This document shows, piece by piece, positions 1 through 9,055 of a stretch of 64,000 nucleotides of DNA; position 1 is the first letter of the stretch, and each line of letters begins with the position of its first letter. Below the pieces are notes generated by a model. The model saw only the letters and a list, made by a program, of their open reading frames with translations. It was not told the origin of the DNA and did not search any database. Source of the stretch: Mucilaginibacter gossypii (GTDB lineage Bacteria > Bacteroidota > Bacteroidia > Sphingobacteriales > Sphingobacteriaceae). Location of the stretch: contig NZ_FNCG01000007.1 in assembly GCF_900100945.1 (NCBI RefSeq), positions 104,091 to 168,090 on the forward strand, read 5' to 3'. Both the position numbers and the translations under genes were made by a program.

Positions 1-332
1 GTTGTTCCAAATATCAGTTGTTCAAAGAATGAAAGCAAATCACAATGGACGTGCACTGGCTTAAAACAGTACGTAGTACTTTTGAATCTACTATTATGCT
101 TCAGGTTTACAACCACCGGTTCCACATTTGCGATCCACAGCTTCGGCATAATTTTTAAAAAATCTCTTTAATAAATTGAAGCAAGACGCAACCGACTATT
201 GTACAACTCTTAGTCTGCAGGGCCGGAAATTCCAGTCGCATTTGTCTATGAACTGATTTGGTCAGTTGCGGGTTTCCGCAAAATATGGTGTATGAGGTTG
301 GCTATTTTTATATCCATTAATTTCCTTATATC
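1..332. other. no gene seen
   Basis: AT-rich stretch without a convincing reading frame, RNA gene or repeat. It probably contains the promoter of the small basic protein that follows, but no element was clear enough to call. Confidence 0.5.
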
Positions 333-479
333 ATGAAACAAATAGTAGCAATTAAAACTGGACCAAAGCGTCAGAAAGAAGACGGCTCAGATGACAAAAG
401 ACAACGTGTTGATCGACCAAACGCGCCAAAGCACCCTACGCTTAAACCACACATTCACAAACCCGGTGAAAAGCGTTAA
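333..479 (+). CDS. small highly basic hypothetical protein (48 aa)
   Basis: Short frame from ATG 333 to TAA 477-479. The product is rich in Lys, Arg, Pro and His, with no membrane segment or signal peptide, so it would be a soluble, disordered, nucleic-acid- or ribosome-binding type of peptide if made. I do not recognise a family. The clean start, the codon use and its place upstream of a similar-sized conserved small gene support it, but a frame of this length can arise by chance. Confidence 0.4.
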   Translation: MKQIVAIKTGPKRQKEDGSDDKRQRVDRPNAPKHPTLKPHIHKPGEKR

Positions 480-573
480 TCTGTGACTGATGCTGATATA
501 TCTCACATATCAAGACAGACTATTTAACCGCCACATTTTTTAGAAATTCTTTTTTTACAAAATCATATTTATT

Positions 574-801
574 ATGGCAGCAGCATATGTAGAACACAGA
601 CCTCACGCTTCAAGCGAGCACACTCCGACTTCCCACTATGTAGTCATCGTTAATGGCTCTCAGGTTGGCAGTAATTTCTCCACCCAACTTGCAGCAAAAA
701 ACTATGCTTGTAATAATGGTTACCGCCCGGTACACGTGGCAAGGCAACGTCACTTGCAAGACAGGTCACAACCGGCTCATTGGCGATCTGATCCTTGTTG
801 A
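574..801 (+). CDS. conserved small hypothetical protein (75 aa)
   Basis: Soluble 75-residue protein with many His and Asn residues. The central part (residues 21-55) reads like a small beta-alpha unit (HYVVIVNG followed by a helix and RPVHVARQRH). I recall similar short proteins in Sphingobacteriaceae, but no function is known to me. A perfect 15-bp hairpin begins four bases after the stop, supporting a real single-gene transcript. The frame at 653-886 overlaps it in another register and runs through the hairpin, so I treat that one as a shadow. Confidence 0.6.
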   Translation: MAAAYVEHRPHASSEHTPTSHYVVIVNGSQVGSNFSTQLAAKNYACNNGYRPVHVARQRHLQDRSQPAHWRSDPC

Positions 802-804
802 AAT

Positions 805-849
805 CGTAAAGGTGCGGTCTGGCGGTATATCTCCGACCGCACCTTTACG
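805..849 (+). terminator. hairpin terminator after the 75-aa gene
   Basis: Perfect 15-bp inverted repeat, arms 805-819 (CGTAAAGGTGCGGTC) and 835-849, with a 15-nt loop. There is only a weak T stretch after it (ATTTCCC), but its position directly behind the stop codon fits a terminator. Confidence 0.6.
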
Positions 850-866
850 ATTTCCCTATCAACGAG

Positions 867-894
867 CCTCCTCACAATTTGGATAGTGAGGAGG
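867..894 (+). terminator. second hairpin, possible tandem terminator
   Basis: Perfect 9-bp arms CCTCCTCAC (867-875) and GTGAGGAGG (886-894) followed by TCTTAT. It lies 18 bases after the first hairpin and may act as a backup terminator. The 188 bases from here to the next gene hold nothing recognisable. Confidence 0.4.
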
Positions 895-1082
895 TCTTAT
901 GATTTACGGGCTATGGGCAAACCAAATAGTATATCCGATCCTATTTTGGTTTTCAGCATCTACATACATCCGAAATACTTATTATAAAAGCGCATGCCGC
1001 CGCCAATTGCAATGACACATTTATTCTTTTTTACGCATTTGTGAAAAGCAGTTGCCGACAGCCAGATTCCCGCGTTGATTGC

Positions 1083-1850
1083 TTAGCCTCCCTCCAAGTG
1101 ACATAGTGTCCTCCCCGTTTTCTTTGCGCTATCCAGACTGACAGTGATGATCTCGTGCTTGCAATTCCGCAGGCCGCCGCAGTTCTTGCGTAAATGATAC
1201 CTTTTGGCTCCCTGGCTATCGCAAATATATACGGAACCGGGTGGGGCCGGTTTGGGTGCCAGCATCCACAAAACCCAGGGGAAGGCCAAAAGGATCAATA
1301 TAGCATTTTTCCATGCCATTGACCATCTTTTCTGACTAGAAGGCCTGGCTTCAATTTCTCCTCCGTTTTTTCCACTTCCAACTTCGGATTGCTGACTTTT
1401 GTATTCCCGAACCTGGCCTTCATCCACTCCTGAACCCGACCTCGCTGCATCGATAAGTGCAGTTATCGGTTTTCCGCCTTCGGGCGTTACAACAATATAA
1501 TGTTGATAAGGTCTGGCTTCAAAATCCGTCAGCCAGGCCAGCAATTCTACTACCCGCTCTTCCGGCTTTTGCGTTCTGCCCTTTATAAAATTAATGAGTG
1601 GTTTAAAGCAGCTGACGTTAATTTCAGTTATGGCGCTCACATACCCAGTCTGATCCTGGTGACTTTTAAAAAAAGTAGCTAAAACTTTTTCATCTGATCG
1701 CTTAAATCTGCTGGTGCAGACAAAAATCGCCTCGTCTCTTAGCGTTACTGCTGTTGGGTGATCCATACCAAACCTAAGATTATTCGCTGCCTTACGCAGC
1801 TCATAATCCTGTAATACAGCAGCTCTATATTCATCAAAGCGAAACGACAT
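1083..1850 (-). CDS. single-pass membrane protein with shared N-terminal domain and Cys/His tail
   Basis: Start chosen at ATG 1850 because the paralogue at 11349 begins at the equivalent place. A longer frame back to 1931 would overlap the upstream gene. Residues 1-130 form a helical domain ending in an ELLAWLTDFEARPY motif, nearly matching ELLAWLIDFSPRPY in the 11349 gene. A variable linker, one membrane helix (about residue 180-200) and a C-terminal tail follow. The tail has the pattern C-x9-H-x4-C-x6-C then TLCHLEGG, like the small zinc-ribbon-type tails common in Bacteroidota. The usual final Cys is absent, so metal binding may be altered. It is the last gene of the minus-strand block. 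Function unknown. Confidence 0.7.
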   Translation of the reverse strand: MSFRFDEYRAAVLQDYELRKAANNLRFGMDHPTAVTLRDEAIFVCTSRFKRSDEKVLATFFKSHQDQTGYVSAITEINVSCFKPLINFIKGRTQKPEERVVELLAWLTDFEARPYQHYIVVTPEGGKPITALIDAARSGSGVDEGQVREYKSQQSEVGSGKNGGEIEARPSSQKRWSMAWKNAILILLAFPWVLWMLAPKPAPPGSVYICDSQGAKRYHLRKNCGGLRNCKHEIITVSLDSAKKTGRTLCHLEGG

Positions 1851-1863
1851 GTCAAATCTATCG

Positions 1864-2937
1864 TTAAACCTTAACCTTTTCCAATCTTTGTATAACTGTA
1901 AGCAGGGCATCCAGATGGGAATAGATTTCATCTACGGACTGAATCTCATGCCTGACTTCTTTTTTGGCTTCATCCAGTACCACGAGGTATTTCCTGCCTG
2001 TTCCGAGATACAGCCGGCAAATGGTCTTGCGGTTGTTATCGTCGAGGAGGATGGCGAAATAGGATAAAGCGTCGCGGTAAGTAATGCGGTTCGCACCTAC
2101 GTGCTGCCGGAGCATGGATTTGACGATATGGAAGCCTTCGATTTCCTCTTCGGTGGTGACGATACCGTTCTGCGGTTCAGCTACGGCTTCTTCCATTTTC
2201 ACGGCCTCGGCGACTTCCATTTGCTTCTCCTGGTTCAATGCAGATTTCAGCCGCTCACTGATCGCATCGCTGACCAGCAGGTTCAGCGAACGTTTGACGA
2301 TCGGGGTAAACTGTTCTCTTACCTTGGTCGTGATCACCCCTGAATAAACCTGTTTGGTCAGGAAGGTCACAAAAGCTTCTGAAGGCAGGATCAGCTCTTT
2401 ATTCAGCAGGCCTTTCAGTTCATTCAGGTACTTCAGCTCGCTGGCGGTGTTCGTGATGCTCTCCACGTCGAAATAGGATTTATGGAACTTTTTCAGCTCC
2501 ACAATTTCTGTTTCCTTGATCTCCGTAATATTGAACTCGAAGAAAGGGCTTGCATCCATCTTGTTCTTTTCTATGAGGTCAGTGTAGAACCGGTAGTTCA
2601 GCCCGTTGGTCAGCAGACCGAATTTCGCTTTGGTGGTATGGAAATACCGGAACAGCTGCGAATTATGCGGATCGAGGTCTTCGAGGTGGTGCTTGCACTC
2701 GATGAGGATGGCCGGTTCACGGTCTTTCATGATAGCGTAGTCGACCTTCTCCCCTTTCTTGATGCCGATATCAGCGATAAATTCGGGGTTGACCTCGAAG
2801 GGGTTGAATACGTCGTAGCCCAATACCTGTATGAAAGGCATGATTAGGGCGTTCTTGGTGGCTTCCTCGGTCTTGAGCTGTGGGATCAATTTCTCGACAC
2901 GGGAGGCTAATTGCAGTATCTGATCTTTAAAATCCAT
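1864..2937 (-). CDS. stand-alone type I restriction R-subunit-like nuclease domain protein
   Basis: Start taken at ATG 2937; a slightly longer frame begins at 2964. The N-terminal 150 residues resemble the HsdR N-terminal nuclease domain. A PD-(D/E)xK-type signature is visible: VDYAI (Asp 66), then ILIECKHH (Glu 80, Lys 82). No helicase or ATPase motif follows. The second half is helical and mostly charged, with a compact C-terminal domain (about residues 260-350). Such solo proteins are usually annotated as type I restriction endonuclease or DUF and occur in accessory and defence regions; their target is unknown. It lies 13 bases upstream of the Cys-tailed membrane gene, so the two are probably co-transcribed. 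Confidence 0.75.
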   Translation of the reverse strand: MDFKDQILQLASRVEKLIPQLKTEEATKNALIMPFIQVLGYDVFNPFEVNPEFIADIGIKKGEKVDYAIMKDREPAILIECKHHLEDLDPHNSQLFRYFHTTKAKFGLLTNGLNYRFYTDLIEKNKMDASPFFEFNITEIKETEIVELKKFHKSYFDVESITNTASELKYLNELKGLLNKELILPSEAFVTFLTKQVYSGVITTKVREQFTPIVKRSLNLLVSDAISERLKSALNQEKQMEVAEAVKMEEAVAEPQNGIVTTEEEIEGFHIVKSMLRQHVGANRITYRDALSYFAILLDDNNRKTICRLYLGTGRKYLVVLDEAKKEVRHEIQSVDEIYSHLDALLTVIQRLEKVKV

Positions 2938-3035
2938 TATCGTATTAAGTTTTAGCTGTAGCAAAATTGAATCATTAATTCCTGTGCGCTTTTATGTGCA
3001 CTTTTCATCAGCCTGATTGGTTTCCATCCTTGGGC

Positions 3036-4406
3036 TTACCCCATGGGCATCCTTGCCTGAAGGTTGCCGATCTGCCCCAGAAAGCTTGCGAAATCGTCCA
3101 TCGCACCTTTCTTCGAGGTGGAGATGATTTCGTAAATCCCGGTATCGGAAGTCAGAATATATTCAGAATAAGCGCAAACGGGGATTTGCCGGTTATTATT
3201 AAAACGCCTGTCCGGTCCCCCGCGTTTATTGACATACCGCCAGGTTTGATCAATTACCTGTGCATCCGGTGGCAGCCACTCATTTTCAATAAAACGCGTC
3301 GTATACCCGGTTATCCGCAGATTTTTATAAAACACCGCCGCGAATTTGTTTCCTTCCCTGATCAGCAGCCTTTCCGGCAGAAAATAAAATTCCAGGGTGT
3401 TCAGTTTAAGGCAGGGCGTGGATACGTTGGTGATGAAATACGGAAGCGGAGCTTTATTGGTGAAGACACCGCGTAATGATTTCCGTTTGATGAGCTTACC
3501 CGCTCCGGCATTCCGTTTATAATCACTTGTTTGTTGTGCGTTCAGATACTGCCAGATTTTTGCTGAACCGGAAAACCGGGCAAAATGAACACCAAATTGT
3601 TCATAAACCTTTCGAAACTGCGGATCCATGTCGTAATGCAGTTCCATCTCAAAGCGCTCTTTGTCCAGCTTCCGCAACCAGCGGATAAGTACCGTAAAAA
3701 CAAGGATGCCAAACAGGAATTCATAAACGGCATATGGGTTGGCCAGGAAGACCTGCGTTTCTGCAACCGCTTCCAATGGCACATGATCTAGACGCACAAA
3801 ACGCCGGTTGATATATCCGGTTGAATCATGAAAGCCTACCCCAACCCATTTTGTATTGGTCGAATCGGTCAAACGAAAAGCTTCGTCGTAAACTGCCGCT
3901 CTGACAATGTCAGAACCGGCATCCACGCGCTTCCGGATGTTTACACCTTCATAGGAGGTTACTATAACCGAGATACTATCCCTTGCAGGCCGCCTGACCA
4001 CAGTACGGCTGCCAAAAGAAGTCCACAGCATGACCGCAATAAAAATCAGGAGCGGCAAAATACCGAGCCAGTTCACATAAGCTATCAAGCCCGCTTTTCG
4101 GGTCAGTTCAGCTACGAAGTCCATAGAATCCGTATCTGTCAGTTGCCCGATAGCTGCGGAAGCGATATCATGGCCTTTGTCCATTACGGGGGCTAATGCC
4201 CGATGCTTTTCTGGTGCCCCTGCCGATGCCGGCCCCTGTAACTTCCTCCGGTAAGTAATGCCATGCGCACTCAGGCTGACGAAGGTGCCTTTGGGCCCGA
4301 CGTTAACGCGGGCCCCTTTCACCCCCATAGAATAGCTGATACCGCTTTTAGAAAAATTGACCCGGAATGGCCCCGATCCGAAAGACTTACGATATGACCA
4401 GCTCAT
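3036..4406 (-). CDS. DUF4236 - SH3-like - membrane protein
   Basis: The first 56 residues are a clear DUF4236 domain (SWSYRKSF, then a GVKGARVNVGPKGTFVSLS core). A membrane helix lies near residues 105-125, then an extracytoplasmic SH3-like module (about 143-210) containing GVNIRKR and GYINRRFV. A second helix is at about 222-245, and a long cytoplasmic C-terminal domain follows that I do not recognise. DUF4236 appears in other proteins with SH3 or membrane parts; its function is unknown. The gene starts 33 bases after the end of the vWA-like lipoprotein gene, which supports one transcript. Confidence 0.7.
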   Translation of the reverse strand: MSWSYRKSFGSGPFRVNFSKSGISYSMGVKGARVNVGPKGTFVSLSAHGITYRRKLQGPASAGAPEKHRALAPVMDKGHDIASAAIGQLTDTDSMDFVAELTRKAGLIAYVNWLGILPLLIFIAVMLWTSFGSRTVVRRPARDSISVIVTSYEGVNIRKRVDAGSDIVRAAVYDEAFRLTDSTNTKWVGVGFHDSTGYINRRFVRLDHVPLEAVAETQVFLANPYAVYEFLFGILVFTVLIRWLRKLDKERFEMELHYDMDPQFRKVYEQFGVHFARFSGSAKIWQYLNAQQTSDYKRNAGAGKLIKRKSLRGVFTNKAPLPYFITNVSTPCLKLNTLEFYFLPERLLIREGNKFAAVFYKNLRITGYTTRFIENEWLPPDAQVIDQTWRYVNKRGGPDRRFNNNRQIPVCAYSEYILTSDTGIYEIISTSKKGAMDDFASFLGQIGNLQARMPMG

Positions 4407-4439
4407 TTTTGATAAGGTTTAGGTTGTTCATTAATAAGT

Positions 4440-5441
4440 TCAAGATTGAATTTTGCTAACGCCAAGAAAATTCAGGATGATCTGTTCAGCCTCGCCTGCG
4501 GAATTAGCGTATGGGTGCAGTTCGAAGCGCTTTACCCTGGATTGCTCCAGCCAGTCCGTCCAGAAAAGTTTCATGATCTCCATATCTGTCGGCTGAACGG
4601 TCGCACTGCCCCCTTTCGACATCGACCGGTCATAAAGCTCCATGACCAGCACCTCGAGGTTTTTAAGGTTCTCATTATTGACCGGCCTGATCCGGAACGA
4701 TTTGTTTTTCCGGAAGAAAACTTTGATATCATTTTCACCGGAGGCCAGGAAAGCCTTTCTGAAACCGTTTATTGTTTTCTGGCTCAGATCGAAACCTTTC
4801 CCGAATATTCCCGCCTCGATGTAACCGTCTGTTGTCAAAACCAACACGTTGCGATAAGTATTCACAACGGTCAGTTCCTCATCTTTCTTGGGAGACTCTG
4901 CCGGGAGCACGCGTTTGTCATCGATCCCCTGGTTGAAATAAGTCCAGATATCCGCGCCGAAATTCTTGCTGCCAGCCGCCTGATTGATCCGCGTGAACTC
5001 TGCCGACATTTTCCCAATATCCTGTTTTAAAGTAGGCTTGGCTGGTACCTTGTTTAAGATATAACTTATGCGTTCGATCTGGTTGGGGAAACGCCCGAAA
5101 TCAATGAAGAGCTTGTCGGTTTGTACGGCGTACTCGGTGATCAGCCCTTTATTGACAAAATCGACAAGCAGCTTATCCTTTTGGTTCTCCGACCGGTGGG
5201 TACGCAGAATCTGCGGGTACAGGTCAGCGGTGATGATGTTCAGGATCTGTACATCGTTGAGCGGCCGCCTGTATAAGTTAGGGTTGACCCGGTTAGACAG
5301 ATCCGGCGCAAAAGTGATATTGTAATGCGTGATTACATAATTTCTTTTTGACGGAGCGGCCGGCTCATTTTCGCTTTTTAACGGGCTGCTGCAGTTCAGC
5401 GAAAGCAGCGCGATAAGCCCTGAAATGATATGCTTATTCAC
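4440..5441 (-). CDS. vWA-like lipoprotein
   Basis: A GTG start overlaps the stop of the upstream PLD-like gene in GTGAATAA (8-bp overlap), which suggests translational coupling. Residues 1-17 are a lipoprotein signal with Cys 17 (LLSLNC). The rest looks like a von Willebrand A-type fold: a first strand ending in FAPDLSNR (residues 45-51), in the place of the MIDAS DxSxS loop, and a central strand NVLVLTTDGYIE. The third MIDAS position is Arg instead of Ser, so metal binding is doubtful. It would be anchored in the outer or inner membrane and may carry a binding or adhesion function. The family assignment is by eye. Confidence 0.6.
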   Translation of the reverse strand: MNKHIISGLIALLSLNCSSPLKSENEPAAPSKRNYVITHYNITFAPDLSNRVNPNLYRRPLNDVQILNIITADLYPQILRTHRSENQKDKLLVDFVNKGLITEYAVQTDKLFIDFGRFPNQIERISYILNKVPAKPTLKQDIGKMSAEFTRINQAAGSKNFGADIWTYFNQGIDDKRVLPAESPKKDEELTVVNTYRNVLVLTTDGYIEAGIFGKGFDLSQKTINGFRKAFLASGENDIKVFFRKNKSFRIRPVNNENLKNLEVLVMELYDRSMSKGGSATVQPTDMEIMKLFWTDWLEQSRVKRFELHPYANSAGEAEQIILNFLGVSKIQS

Positions 5442-7431
5442 CAGTGTTTAGTTTTACCCTCTTGTCGAGTTTGTTCATATTTAGTTTTTCGTTCTGCCAG
5501 GCAAGCGCGACCCCTGCTGCCTCGGAAGTTTTCAAGGATGCTTTTGCTATGGCATATTCATTAAATAGAAAATCGTTCCAACCCTCCAGAAAAACATTAA
5601 TACGGTCCTTCAATGCGTCAACCGAAATAGGCAGGTTGTCTGACTGGATATGCACGGTATAAATGGCAGCGATCTGGTCTATGATATTGTTGTCCGTGAT
5701 CAGCTGGCTTTTTTTCTTTTGCAGGTTCTGGTTCAGGACTACAGGCAATCCGGCCAGCTCGTTTTCACTGAGTTTAATATCGGCTTTAAACTGAATGATC
5801 TTCTTTTCCAAAGCGGATACATCCTCTTTGAGCTGCATTATCTTTTCACCGTTAAGGTTGATTTCTTCCCGCAGGTGCGCAATAAGCAACTGATTGCGCT
5901 GCATTGAAATGTCCGGGTTCCGGTCTTCGAAAATTCCCATCAGCTTTTTAAAAGCGAGCTTGAACAGAAAAAGGCCAAATGCGCCAAAAACAAATACGAG
6001 ATAGAAATTAGTATCTTTAAAAGCCATTCCATTGCGCCAGGCTTCCGTGACGTTCCCCCTTGCGAAGTTGACCTCATATACCGCCTGTGTGACTTTGAAA
6101 GCAACAGCCCCGTCCAGTAAGATAATGCCGAAAATAAACCCGGCGATCACAGCCCACTTATTGGTCAGAAAACGATCGATGACAGCAAAAGCAAGCGGTA
6201 TAATCACAAATAGAAATATAAAGAGCGGGGCGGTACCACTTTTATGCAGTGCTCTGCCCATTGCGTCCGGATTAAATATCTGGGCAGCCGCTATTGGCAT
6301 GCCCTGCGCTTCCGCCTCCCTGGCATCAGCGACGCTGAACAGTAAAATATAAGCGGCAGACGAATAAAAAACGATCAGGTAGACCAGCAGCGTCAGATTG
6401 AATATAGCCGTAGGAATAAAGTCAAACCATTTAAAACTTGGTTTGATAAATTCCCGTTCCGACAGTTTGATCTGCTGATCGAGCTCTGCATTCTTGTTTT
6501 CAAGAAAGGGTATTTTGATAAGCTTCAGGTCATCGATGTTTTTCAAAGCAACATCCGCTTCAACTTCCAATCCGGTACGCCTGGTTTCCAGGTTCGACTT
6601 AGTGATCTCATGCTCCCGCTGCAGGAAATCAATCTGGAGTTCACAATTTTTCGCCAGCAGGTCCAGGTTTTTTACGCGGTGTTCCTCGATCTTGGTCAAT
6701 AAGCGTTTCTTTTTATCGTCGATCACATCAATATCGTTGATAAAAACAGAATACAGCGTATCAAAAGCCTTGTGCAATACCTGGTGGTCTCCATTGTTGG
6801 CGCTGCACCGTTCGTATCCCTGTTCCCGCAATAACCGCCTGTCGAAACTTCCTACTTCAGCCGCGATCATCGAATCCAGCACCTTTTCGAACTCCGCGCC
6901 TACCTTTGCCGGAACTTCGATGGGAATCCCCTTCGGTCTTTCATTTTTGGCAACAGGAGATCGCCCATCAGCAGTCTCCCCTTTTACCGCTTCAATTCTC
7001 TTTTTTATAGCCTCAAAATTCTCAATCAGCGAGGCTATGGTTTCCTGGTGGTTCGTACTAATGATACTTTCATGGTTGTTTTTCCGGGCGTTCACCGTCC
7101 AGTTATAAGACCCGTGCAGCGCGATCCGTTTATCGATCACACAGAACTTCTGATTCATGATACCGTAGCCAATATTTTTGATCTTATGGACTATGGCCCC
7201 TTTTGAACTCAAAAGGCTAAAATCCAGCTTTTCATTTTCCTGATTATCAGCAACAATGATTTCGAGGTGAATACCTTCGGCTAGTTTGTTGACCAGGATA
7301 TTAAAGAGATCCTCGTCCGTAAACCAGGCCGTTGCGATAAGGATCTCGAATTCTGCTTTGAGCAACTCTGTCTGTATCCTGGCATAAATGTCCTTGTTAT
7401 CATTGATAACCTGTTGATCGATCAACTCCAT
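5434..7431 (-). CDS. PLD-like domain fused to polytopic membrane coiled-coil protein
   Basis: Residues 1-145 form a phospholipase D-like domain with the C-terminal part of an HKD site, MNQKFCVID (93-100) and GSYNWTVNARKNNHES. The catalytic His of HxK(x4)D is replaced by Asn 93, so hydrolysis may be lost or altered. Long coiled coils (about 215-330 and 515-600) bracket four membrane helices (about 340-365, 400-418, 425-445, 477-497). A soluble tail follows. The likely placement is with the PLD domain and coiled coils in the cytoplasm. It is the first gene of the five-gene block. Solo PLD domains on membrane scaffolds occur in nuclease- or lipid-targeting defence proteins; here the role is unknown. 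Confidence 0.7.
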   Translation of the reverse strand: MELIDQQVINDNKDIYARIQTELLKAEFEILIATAWFTDEDLFNILVNKLAEGIHLEIIVADNQENEKLDFSLLSSKGAIVHKIKNIGYGIMNQKFCVIDKRIALHGSYNWTVNARKNNHESIISTNHQETIASLIENFEAIKKRIEAVKGETADGRSPVAKNERPKGIPIEVPAKVGAEFEKVLDSMIAAEVGSFDRRLLREQGYERCSANNGDHQVLHKAFDTLYSVFINDIDVIDDKKKRLLTKIEEHRVKNLDLLAKNCELQIDFLQREHEITKSNLETRRTGLEVEADVALKNIDDLKLIKIPFLENKNAELDQQIKLSEREFIKPSFKWFDFIPTAIFNLTLLVYLIVFYSSAAYILLFSVADAREAEAQGMPIAAAQIFNPDAMGRALHKSGTAPLFIFLFVIIPLAFAVIDRFLTNKWAVIAGFIFGIILLDGAVAFKVTQAVYEVNFARGNVTEAWRNGMAFKDTNFYLVFVFGAFGLFLFKLAFKKLMGIFEDRNPDISMQRNQLLIAHLREEINLNGEKIMQLKEDVSALEKKIIQFKADIKLSENELAGLPVVLNQNLQKKKSQLITDNNIIDQIAAIYTVHIQSDNLPISVDALKDRINVFLEGWNDFLFNEYAIAKASLKTSEAAGVALAWQNEKLNMNKLDKRVKLNTGE

Positions 7432-7751
7432 TGAAATTTAAGATGTAAATTTTTGATGTATCATGCGCCCCCGAAAGCTATTTGCCCGGGCCGCAAAAAC
7501 GTTATTATCCGCCTTTTCCTGCTTCGTATTATAATTTGTCAAAAAAGCTCCGGTCCCGGCAATCTGCTTTGTAATGTTGCTTTCCGCATGTAAACTGAGA
7601 CACAAACCGATGTGATAGCCAAACCTTTACACCCTGCATCAATCAGGAATAAAAGCAAGTAAAAATGTTTTCATCTCCTTTGTTGACGGGGTTTGACAAT
7701 CGTTTACAACTTTATCGATACCGGAAAGATGGGATCAGGAATTGCAGTTTA
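7432..7751. other. intergenic, no gene seen
   Basis: This stretch should contain the promoter of the minus-strand five-gene block and the end of the transcript of the small Cys protein. The overlapping short frames on both strands around 7665-7970 other than 7752-7958 are shadows. Confidence 0.4.
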
Positions 7752-7958
7752 TTACCCTTTATTACAATCCCGCGAACAAATAGCACAGCCATCCGCTGTG
7801 GGATAAGTTTTCTTTGCCTCAGCAACCGCCCCTTTACAAGAAGGGAAAACACCCAGGTGTTTCCGGTTCGGAAAAACCGGCAGGAACCGGCAATCATCCT
7901 GATGAACCTCATGATCCCCGTTGGCCTGGGGACTGGTATTTACGTAATAAGTTTTCAT
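7752..7958 (-). CDS. conserved small Cys-containing protein (68 aa)
   Basis: Start set at ATG 7958 (MKTYYVNT); an in-frame ATG two codons upstream is less likely. The product has no signal peptide. It carries DHEVHQDDC, a central SCKGA, and a C-terminal GCAICSRDC. This Cys/His spacing suggests a small metal-binding or disulfide-type module. I have seen the N-terminal MKTYYVNxxPQANGDHEVH pattern in many Bacteroidota small proteins of unknown function. It stands alone, separated from its neighbours by more than 300 bases. Confidence 0.75.
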   Translation of the reverse strand: MKTYYVNTSPQANGDHEVHQDDCRFLPVFPNRKHLGVFPSCKGAVAEAKKTYPTADGCAICSRDCNKG

Positions 7959-8379
7959 AACCATGTTTGTTAATTAGTGTCGGTTCAAAATTAGTGCTCC
8001 CGGGGCCCCATTTTTTGCGGGAAACCGCACGGGATTGGGGCTTTGCGGTTTATCCGGCGACTGTGGGATCAAAGGGCTAACCGGGCGGGCCTGAAAGGAA
8101 GAAAATGAATGTGGGGGCTATACTTAAAAAAAGAAGCTGATAGCAGAAAACATCGCGGGTGCCCCGAAGGTGTTCAAAAGCAGCCTATACTGCCATAATG
8201 GTAAAAGGTTTTATTTACTCATAAAATTGCTTACTTTAGCAAAAGAAAAGGGCCATCCGGCCCGATTTGTGATAAGGTTTAGGTTTACAGGGGACGGGCG
8301 CGATGCTGCGTCCCCTGTTATTTTTATCTCTTTATTTCTTTATCCGGAGCTGGTATGGGCTGCCTACTTGTCGCTTGTT
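7959..8379. other. intergenic with hairpins
   Basis: No gene is convincing here. It contains a small stem with a GNRA-type loop near 8017-8030 (TGCGG-GAAA-CCGCA), a GGGCC-ATCC-GGCCC stem near 8249-8263, and a stronger hairpin with arms 8287-8295 (ACAGGGGAC) and 8310-8318. The last is followed on the plus strand by TATTTTTAT and lies beyond the 3' end of the minus-strand response regulator, so it may be that operon's terminator. Confidence 0.4.
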
Positions 8380-9048
8380 TCAGATGATGCCCATATCCTT
8401 GCAGAAAATCACGAGCTGCTCGTTCTTCGAAAAGTTCAGGGCGTCCCGCATCTGCTTCAGGCGTTTTTCAACGCTGCGTAAAGCTGAGGACTGCATGTTC
8501 TTTTGTTGCAGATAATCTGGGATGTTTTTTTGAAGCACCCCCTGGGACAACAGGGTGATGATCATTACGTCCAGCTCTGTGAAATCATAGGCATTCTTTC
8601 GGGCTGCAACCTGCCGGAGGTGTGCGGGGTAATGTACTTTCCCGGAAAAAATGGTTTCAATAGCGGTGCGCAGCTCCTGCGCGTCATGACGTGCCTTGCG
8701 GACGTAGCCGTCGATTTTCAGTTCTTCGAATAACGGTTCAATCACTCCCGCCCTGTGTTCCGCTGAAAACACCAATACCTTCAGGTCTGGCTGCACCTGC
8801 CGCACCGCCCTGATCAGCGCTTCGCCATCAGCCAGCCGCTGCGGGTTATCATCCGGTTCAAAAAACAGGTCCGTAACCAACAGGCCGTAAGGCCGTTTGT
8901 TCCTTAGTTCAATCGTCACCCGTTTCAGGGCCTCGTCACAGTAATAAGCAAAGTCCGGGTCCGGCATCCCCAAATCCGCCAGCGTCTTCCTGACGGAAAT
9001 GCTGGCACTCTCATGGTCTTCGGCGATCAATACGTTTTTAAACATCAT
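8380..9048 (-). CDS. NarL/LuxR-type response regulator
   Basis: The N-terminal receiver domain has acidic pocket AEDHES (residues 9-14) and phosphoacceptor Asp 60 in LLVTDLF. The C-terminal part (about 150-222) begins with a TELDVMIITLLSQG segment, where LuxR-type helix-turn-helix domains start, but the recognition helix is diverged. The gene follows the kinase gene by 7 bases in the same direction, so the two form a cognate two-component pair in one operon. Target genes are unknown. DNA binding is expected but not certain given the divergence. Confidence 0.85.
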   Translation of the reverse strand: MMFKNVLIAEDHESASISVRKTLADLGMPDPDFAYYCDEALKRVTIELRNKRPYGLLVTDLFFEPDDNPQRLADGEALIRAVRQVQPDLKVLVFSAEHRAGVIEPLFEELKIDGYVRKARHDAQELRTAIETIFSGKVHYPAHLRQVAARKNAYDFTELDVMIITLLSQGVLQKNIPDYLQQKNMQSSALRSVEKRLKQMRDALNFSKNEQLVIFCKDMGII

Positions 9049-9055
9049 ACAGCTT

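Noticed and set aside
653..886. Plus-strand frame overlapping the 75-aa gene
   Set aside because: It runs through the 805-849 hairpin and has no protein-like pattern; shadow of the 574 gene.
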